NCBI GenBank assembly: GCA_905178155.1
Contig: CAJINV010000004.1
Span: 5,000,619-5,064,618, forward strand
Direction of reading: 5' to 3'
Source of the DNA: Amoebophrya sp. A120
Lineage: Eukaryota; Sar; Dinophyceae; Syndiniales; Amoebophryaceae
Length of the DNA stretch: 64,000 nucleotides
Below the pieces are notes generated by a model. It saw only the letters and a list, made by a program, of their open reading frames with translations. It had not been told where the DNA came from and did no database searches. Shown piece after piece: positions 60,301 to 64,000 of the stretch (within the stretch, counting starts at the first letter, position 1; every line of letters starts with the position of its first letter). The position numbers were made by a program, and so were the translations under genes.

Positions 60301-63300
60301 AACCGAAACCACTCTTTCGTGTGCTGTGCTGGGGTATTCGAGGTCTTAGCGTCGCTCTTCGTTGGTGGCGTTGGTTCGACTTGGTAGAGCACGCTTTGAA
60401 ACTGCGGGTCTGCTCTTTCATCCGTAATATCTGGATCGTCTTCTCCGTCCTCTTTTCGTTGCCTGGGATGAATTGTGCTCGTCTCAACATGTCTCTTTGT
60501 TGATCGAATCGCCTTGACAGTGCTTCTGCGCCAGATTCCCTCGAGGGAGGTCACGGCTTTCTCTGCTCCCCCGTCGCCCAAGGAACTGGCCCAAAGAATC
60601 TCGGCCTGTTTGCGCTCCTCCTTCTCCGCAGCCTTCGCTGCTTGCTGCTCTGGCTGTTCCTCCTCCGGACGTCCGGCTGCTGGCATTTCAACGTCCTCCG
60701 GTTTAGCAGGCAACAACCTTTCGCGGAGCACATCGTTCACCCCCTCTGCGTACCTCGCGAGCTTGACACGGAGTCGGGGCAACACCGCCCCAGATTCTTC
60801 CAAATACAAGCGGCGAGACATAGCCCGTAAGCCGTTCTCTTCACGCACTATCGCATCATACTTCGCTTTTCCCGGTGTCAGCCGGTGGACCACGGCGCTA
60901 GGGTCATAAAACACCTCTATCGGCTTTTCTCGGCTCTCCTGCGACTCTTTCTCTTCATCATCAGCAGCAGTACCGGCGCCGGCTTGTTCTTCACCCTCCT
61001 TGTCGTGGCGCCCCGCCTTGTTGGAGTTCGCACTGAGTCGCTTCCCCCGGGGCCCTGCGTCGACGTTCGCTTCGTACTTTATCCAGTGCAAAAGTATCGC
61101 ACTCATAGTAATTGCAGTCATGCATGACAAATCTGGTTCGTGAGCTCATTCAGCATTGCAAATTCCATTTTCCCTTCTGGAAAAATTTGTGATGCTATTT
61201 CTACTATTAATACCATACTTTTACACTGCATATACTTCGCACCGTAGCGATTTCCGGTGGTTTTCTGGTGGTACCACTCGGATTTCAGGGCGTCGAACAT
61301 GAAATCAGCTGGATCGCCAATGGTGATCTCGCTCTCGTAGCACGCGCGTTTGGAAGAAGATGCAGAGGAAGAGGACTTCTTTTTGCTGGTAGTTGCACTG
61401 CCATCCGCTCCTGCTGCTCCCGAAGTAGACTGTGTGTTGTGAGAGATTTTCAACGCGAACGCCTCGAACAGGTTTTTGTTTTTCTCCGCATCGCGCACGG
61501 CAAGAACTGGGCTGCTGGTCATGATATCCACTTTTTTCCCGTAAACCAAGCTCATCAACACCGCCATACCGGCAACAATTTCCGTTTTTCCCTCGCCTGT
61601 CGCTACTTGTAACAGCGTGCCTCTCGTGAAGACGTCGCTCGCGACATTGGTCTCGCCAGAAGTTGCTGCTGGCGGGAAATAGAGCTTCATTCTGTCGTTG
61701 TCATCTTGTTGATTTTGTTGAGGTTGACCTTGAGCAGGTTTTATTGGGAGATCTTTTTCAGGTGTACGTCTCTCTTGCTGAAGCTGCTGCAACATTTCGT
61801 TTTCGAAAGCCTTCCGGTCGGCAAGGGGCGTGCCGTCGTGCAGCACGAACTGTTCGGCCGTTCCCAAAAAGTTCCTGCGCATCGCAGCCCAGTGCGACCG
61901 CAGGACCTCGACAATCGCCAGTCGCTGCACAAAATGCAGTTCGATCTGCCGCTGCGCCTTAATTCCGTAGAAGAAGACTTGCAGTGCCAGGGCGGAAAGC
62001 TTCTCGTAGACGCGCAGAACCATCCCAATACCCTTTTGCAAGACCGCCTGGACGCGGAGAAATCTCGCCTTTTCCCGCAACTGTTGGTACATTTGTTCTG
62101 CTTTTTCCCTAGTACCCGCAAGAAGGGATGCATTTCTGGTGTCCTTCGCTTTCTCCGCGTACTTTTCCAACACCCACCCGGCTACGTGGTTTTTAAACCT
62201 CGTCTCCTTGGCTGCAGTGGTCGGCGCAAGATTGGCGCTATTTCCACCAAAACCGATTGCGGAAAAAGCCATCCACGCGGGGAGCACCTCTCGCTCTTGC
62301 AAATCGAGGTGGTAAGTCAAGCTCCCACGTGGTCCGGAATGAGAAGAACTGGTCGTCGGCAAAAACTTTTCTGACAGCAGGAAATCTAGGTTGGCCATGT
62401 GGTCTGCCAGCTGTTCGCGCAGCCTGGGCGCCACCTGAGTTTTCATGTGGCTGCTCCAGTCGAGCAACTCCGCGCTCTATGGAAGTGTCAGAATCGAAAT
62501 TGACAAAATCGAAAAATTTGTGATGCACAAAATCGATGTCAGTTGGAGCCTCAGTTTCCAAGTGGCGCATGACAAATTTAGAGGGTACCCAAATCCAGTC
62601 TGTCATGCTGTTTGGGCAAAGAAGACTCCGCCTGTAGTGCTACTCTGGCAGCACATTGTATACAACCCCTAAACAGGCTTACAATCGGCCTCATTTGCCT
62701 GCTCCCCAATACAGGCCTCCAGTGCCCTGCATTTTATGCGTCACAAATTTTTCGATTTTGTCGATTTCGATCCTGACACATCCATACACTCGTCCAATGG
62801 GAAATCGGTTTCCAGATCCCGAGACGAGAAAGATCCACCCGGGTGTCATCTACTTGTACTTCTTCGACGAGCTGCCCATGCTCGCCTTCTTCACGGGCCT
62901 GTTCTTCCTCGCCTTCGCTATCCACCTCCATCTCGTTCATTGGTGTGTCCTCTTCGTAGTTTCCCCTCCGGCTTTCGCGAGGCGCAGGCACTTGATGATC
63001 CTGCGAAGAACCTCCGGAGTTTGTAACACTTCGTCCACCCTGCTGCCAGGGGTATCTCTCCACGGTGGGTGTGAACGTGTGCAGGCTGTTCAAGAGTTTC
63101 GCTACTTCCGTCTCCGTCCAGGAATCCGTGATTTCGTTGTGCAAGAAAAACCGTGCCACGATGTAGGGCCAGTTGTACACCGGCTGCCCGACGAGACGGA
63201 GCCCCGCGGGGGACCGGGCGATTTCCTTCGTGACAAAGTCTCGGAACCCGGCCCCGACAGACCCTTTCGCCAGGTCGTGCAGGATCTGCAGCACGCACTC

Positions 63301-64000
63301 CTGCGTCTTTGAGCCTTCTTTCTTTGCTTCGAGAAGCTTTTGCTTTGGTGTTCCTTCCGCAATACGAGCTCTTTTGTTTTCACATTCCCGCATGATCTTG
63401 GGGCCCGGCCCTTGCTTGGGTTCAGCGTGATACCTTTTTACCGCATTCGCATCCCCGGACTCCGCGGTCCACAGCACTCCTCTGACCCGCTGCACCTCCT
63501 TGGTTGCACCGGTGCGCGCGGCGTCCGGGGCTGTGAAGTGCCACCAGGCGACTTCCTTGGAGATCGAGTTCAGCAGGTACCGCTCCATCACCTTCTCCAC
63601 ACTGCTGTGCTCGCGAGCCTGTGTGGAAGATTTGCTTCGCGTTTTATGCCAGTGCGGGACGTCAGCAGGAGCAGAATCGTCATTTTCAGCAGTTGCAGCT
63701 CCTGGCGCATCAACGCAAAAGTTTCGCACCTTAGTCCCTCCTGCGGTGCTAGCGTCCGTTGTTTCTTGGGAGGACGAGCTGCTGCAACGTTTTTCTTCGA
63801 GCATGGCGGTGCTCTCACGATCGATTACTCCGAAACCGCCACCGGCTGCCATACTTTCGACCAGCAGCCGCTGTGTCGCCGTGTCGATGGTCTGCCACGC
63901 GGCCCGGCGCTTCTTCTCTTCCTTGGCAAGTTGCCTTTCGGACAGATGGATAACGTCTTGCTCGCGGTCCTTCGCAACGCCGTTGGAAGTTGTGTGGGTG
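27332..64000 (-). CDS. Giant SecA-like ATPase protein (5' end off window)
   Basis: Exons: 27332..28377, 28610..31083, 31385..32945, 33154..38406, 44900..45067, 45182..45717, 46045..55180, 55348..56574, 56731..57720, 57947..61074, 61233..62472, 62787..>64000. At least 9323 residues are visible. A SecA motor core lies at about 61600-57560: Walker A ATGEGKTEIVAG with SSPVLAVRDAEKNK, the Walker B box LADEVDMMLVND, KENIDYVVEDN and WSDGIHQ from the SecA crosslinking/NBD2 boundary, YGVTGTLGS, TNLAGRGTDY, and GGLHVELTF...RTARQGKKGTGR (motif VI). Bacterial SecA drives preproteins through SecYEG; here the protein is many times longer and the role is unknown. About 480 residues lie between Walker A and Walker B, against about 100 in SecA. 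The rest is acidic, Ser/Gly-rich and coiled-coil sequence with Gly-rich hydrophobic stretches near 56740-56850, 44960-45050 and 37300-37380. Treating it as one gene rests on eleven in-frame junctions; the join across the Copia-bearing intron is the least certain. Confidence 0.75.
28378..28609 (-). other. GT-AG intron, last intron of the giant gene
   Basis: The donor is TGCGG|GTACTA at 28609 and the acceptor ATGTGAAG|TTCTTG at 28378, phase 1, joining GKPTYA to VLDLQQTYE. The acceptor has a poor pyrimidine tract, so the exact 3' site is less certain than the others; the frame fits. Confidence 0.65.
29214..29273 (-). repeat. Exact 30-bp tandem duplication in coding sequence
   Basis: Units 29214-29243 and 29244-29273 are identical and encode two copies of DERQLRSMSP in the giant protein. 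Being exact and a multiple of three, it is a recent in-frame duplication. Confidence 0.9.
31084..31384 (-). other. GT-AG intron of the giant gene
   Basis: The donor is GGACAA|GTACAA at 31384 and the acceptor CTCCACAG|GACATG at 31084, joining YQAKED-K to TWLVLRADAL in frame. Confidence 0.82.
32951..33153. mobile_element. Introner element, family G
   Basis: 203 bp. The left end is TATCCAAGAAAAAAAGTGTG and the right end the complement of TATGCAAGGAAAAAAGTGCG. The 5-bp repeat CCTCC is perfect (32946-32950 and 33154-33158). This is the one element here that could be spliced GT-AG: on the gene strand GGAG|GTATGC...ATAGGAG|G. Removal rejoins TATLE to EIAESVH. Confidence 0.9.
38579..39106 (+). repeat. 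Copia 5' LTR
   Basis: 528 bp, starting TGCTGGTCATGG and ending CCACTAGCA. It matches the 3' LTR over its full length. Confidence 0.88.
39164..40359 (+). pseudogene. gag: Copia gag with apparent frameshifts
   Basis: The nucleocapsid-type protein of the element. The N-terminal part (from MGQEAKLAEKL, ATG at 39164) is in one frame to about 39355. A short stretch DLKDAIYKSRTGSDR follows in the next frame, and from about 39405 the third frame runs to the TGA at 40357. The C-terminal part holds a lysine/aspartate-rich region and a CX2CX4HX4C zinc knuckle (CWICGKENHKADRC), then a Gln/Asn/Gly-rich tail. Two shifts within about 60 bases suggest decay or sequence errors. The TGA is the only stop separating gag from pol, which continues in the same frame. 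Confidence 0.75.
40402..44178 (+). CDS. pol: Copia pol polyprotein (protease, integrase, reverse transcriptase, RNase H)
   Basis: 1258 codons without a stop. In order: an aspartic protease segment around SLVDSCANKYL, where Copia usually has DSGA; an integrase zinc-binding region with paired His (EQHRRFGHFH) and CPECDKAKG; the integrase core with Asp residues in AMDFAVG and RRDNEPAL and Glu in PEQNGTCERFMR; the reverse transcriptase with DLDSAFLNA, KKALYGLKDAPRLWYKK and the catalytic YVDDNLI; and RNase H with LFSDASFANC, YSTAEAEYIAAS and WIDNQSAI. All catalytic motifs are present, so the protein may still be active apart from the Gly-to-Cys change in the protease motif. Expression may depend on read-through of the TGA at 40357. 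Confidence 0.92.
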   Translation: MLNLENLEDFDLDSSSCFTAQTKDEVSLVDSCANKYLSRHKTDFVDISSNVCRINGTAGARDGFVGKLKENALGLPYGVYFKHLPRDIDRILPWLGEDNLSGRGWDLNYNSSGGSLVNRESGQMLPIKNHERSTLPVLGCDLFVVGLRGQATSDTAEDIARITIEESVASCHLTRLEQHRRFGHFHADGPSVQCPECDKAKGARSSHAKERDTSNYKPEPLKLLAMDFAVGIKPVSIRSRTCVLVVICDAIKKRFCVPLKLKSDCVEVLEEVIKGIRQNYALTLEDKAAWFVRRDNEPALGSDSMTKVMQSLRVGDAPTVPYNPEQNGTCERFMRTIFGAVRAMLVNVDKRLWCYSVEYAAACWDRLPHKYSKAPEYDGKTPAEILDERTGRNSSKVGTRMLRRFGCLVYFREQVKKGEAHEAPEGGVEVVAPKLSAPFRRGVFLGLCPKSSGWRVGTYVTDGRSAAGHRWMKYSTIDVKFREEYLVKNIEDLAPNSKGIYVECDAIEALPSGAPCAPSLPCVGLIKRAAHRLGVDVSEHTGRQPDGPEETLAVESLDREDDPGQIHPEPEGVKPEEGNLDDHPTRSSLSSPRKARPSPARIVAGSRNSKPRGRGRPKGRKDKKKRARRTKKELAELRKDASAFAAAIAAQEEREEGEEFLDVQCYLTTSAKLDPARCKDSVEWNAATNKEDCRLEAYKVREPATGEELATAKQVLPIAVLLTEKRDGTKKARAVALGNLDRSGELDTFAPVVSHAAKRLLLAAAAANGDDVTPFDLDSAFLNALLDRDVFCRLPPIWAKKHGVEIVKLKKALYGLKDAPRLWYKKYEEVLTKLGWEPCPSAPGLWKKPSVEHPGKFLKLAVYVDDNLITGPPTGSELAGELAEILHHVKGRMIDVELVPEFNSVSKKFDFLGSIVYYSWNLRTVRIVMSEHISKICKRFHVSEAGKPVHSPNFDESELAKEVEGAKVIEGFPLREVAGSLQWAATTCRVDIVAPVATVARYVGKPATRPVANACKKIPKYLLTTKEQGLSYSPEIEEEFNRIYSKLLPDGRDLPDVNLFSDASFANCCKTMRSTSGSVMHFRGFPICWRSNRQTVRAYSTAEAEYIAASDTIALSEQNDFTEFFKPLPTVMVEKQNGSSPSLDDAILWIDNQSAITTAKSTDNKPKSRHYALRYLRVRDAASQIMFCPTYLMKADGLTKLECSAPQRRLLLHHIDNPDPKSFICDSSDDEDDLETFIEGNHKGKAKVGYTYSIYFGF
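44272..44805 (+). repeat. Copia 3' LTR
   Basis: 534 bp, ending CCACTAACA, with a 6-bp CAAGTA duplication near 44787-44796 that the 5' LTR lacks. It follows the polypurine tract directly. Confidence 0.87.
45073..45181. mobile_element. Introner element, family F (shortest)
   Basis: 109 bp. The left end is TATCCACTGAAAAAAAACCA and the right end the complement of TATCCAGGAAAAAATATCCA, an imperfect inverted repeat. The 5-bp repeat GCTCC is perfect (45068-45072 and 45182-45186). Removal rejoins LKVGE to RSMFPVMD. Confidence 0.88.
45723..46044. mobile_element. Introner element, family H
   Basis: 322 bp with near-perfect inverted ends, including AAAAATCCCCCCTCCCCATA in each. The 5-bp repeat GTTTG is perfect (45718-45722 and 46045-46049). 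Removal rejoins GEQQT to GRFRRLLGG. Confidence 0.92.
55186..55347. mobile_element. Introner element, family A (copy A7)
   Basis: 162 bp. The left end is TATCCCGTGCAAAAT and the right end the complement of TATGAACTGCAAAAG. The 5-bp repeat TGTCC is perfect (55181-55185 and 55348-55352). Removal rejoins ARAYLD to NINSNIDQL. Confidence 0.92.
56580..56730. mobile_element. Introner element, family I
   Basis: 151 bp. The inverted ends share AAATTTCCCG followed by CACACG or TACATG. The 5-bp repeat CAACA is perfect (56575-56579 and 56731-56735). Removal rejoins VGVGAAV to GGAYFMGK in a hydrophobic Gly-rich segment. Confidence 0.9.
57726..57946. mobile_element. Introner element, family C (copy C4)
   Basis: 221 bp. 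The left end is TATCAAATGCAAAAACGTCT and the right end the complement of TATGCATTGCAAATATGCCT. The flanks CCAGA (57721-57725) and CCAGG (57947-57951) differ at one base. It splits SecA motif V; removal rejoins VSTNL to AGRGTDYDT, restoring the motif exactly. Confidence 0.93.
57821..57861. repeat. Perfect 20-bp hairpin inside introner C4
   Basis: CAGCAAAAGGTGCCCACATC at 57821-57840 is followed, after one base, by its exact complement at 57842-57861. No matching hairpin was seen in the other three family C copies. Confidence 0.9.
61080..61232. mobile_element. Introner element, family A (copy A8, divergent)
   Basis: 153 bp. The left end is TATCCAGTGCAAAAG and the right end the complement of TATGCAGTGTAAAAG. 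The 5-bp repeat TACTT is perfect (61075-61079 and 61233-61237). Removal rejoins NRYGAKY to EANVDAG between the SecA Walker A and Walker B regions. Confidence 0.9.
62478..62786. mobile_element. Introner element, family E (complete)
   Basis: 309 bp with long inverted ends: TATGGAAGTGTCAGAATCGA at left and the complement of TATGGATGTGTCAGGATCGA at right, continuing inward through AAAATCGAAAAATTTGTG. The flanks CGCTC (62473-62477) and CACTC (62787-62791) differ at one base. Removal rejoins SHWTS to AELLDWSS. Confidence 0.92.

Noticed and set aside
57558-62467. Bacterial contamination as the source of the SecA-like core
   Set aside because: The core is interrupted by the same introner families as the flanking eukaryotic genes and is continuous with thousands of non-bacterial residues.
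1-64000. tRNA, rRNA, spliced-leader RNA genes or CRISPR arrays
   Set aside because: I looked for the dinoflagellate spliced-leader core, tRNA-like arms and regular spacer repeats on both strands and saw none I could support.

Overview
This looks like nuclear DNA of a protist, most likely an alveolate of the dinoflagellate lineage. A syndinian such as Amoebophrya is my best guess. The evidence is four very large genes all on the minus strand, no bacterial gene spacing, GT-AG introns, and a Ty1/Copia retrotransposon. In addition, 22 short inverted-repeat elements interrupt the reading frames. From memory, Amoebophrya genomes were reported to carry invasive 'introner' introns, many with non-canonical ends. 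The taxon is an inference.

Layout, with genes read right to left. (1) 76..2280: a tubulin-tyrosine-ligase-like enzyme, continuing off the left edge. (2) 2281..5413: intergenic, with a very GC-rich island at about 3300-4600. (3) 5414..11245: a Patched/Dispatched-type RND membrane protein, 10 exons, 1337 aa. (4) 11246..13164: AT-rich intergenic. (5) 13165..25454: a Sfi1-like centrin-binding protein, 8 exons, 2852 aa. (6) 25455..27331: AT-rich intergenic. (7) 27332 to beyond 64000: one giant gene, at least 12 exons and 9323 visible residues, with a SecA-type motor ATPase core near its visible N-terminal end. A 6.2-kb Copia element lies antisense in one of its introns.

The main discovery is the intron system. 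Twenty-two elements begin TAT and end ATA, carry family-specific terminal inverted repeats and are flanked by 5-bp direct repeats. Twenty-one are complete. For every complete one, removing the element plus one copy of the 5-bp repeat rejoins the two exon frames exactly. The summed exon lengths of the RND and Sfi1-like genes, and of the giant gene counted from the codon at 63852, are all multiples of three. The elements fall into about ten families with unrelated inverted repeats, sit in both orientations, and occur only inside genes. Only one of the 21 can be spliced with GT-AG ends at any of its possible boundary offsets. The largest is a 2540-bp, GC-rich, nearly complete palindrome that splits the Sfi1-like gene and behaves exactly like its 110-320 bp relatives.

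Seven ordinary GT-AG introns occur beside these elements, so two classes of intron coexist within the same genes. I saw no tRNA, rRNA, CRISPR or bacterial regulatory features. Exon coordinates below assign the lower-coordinate copy of each 5-bp repeat to the intron; the true cut can lie anywhere within that repeat.
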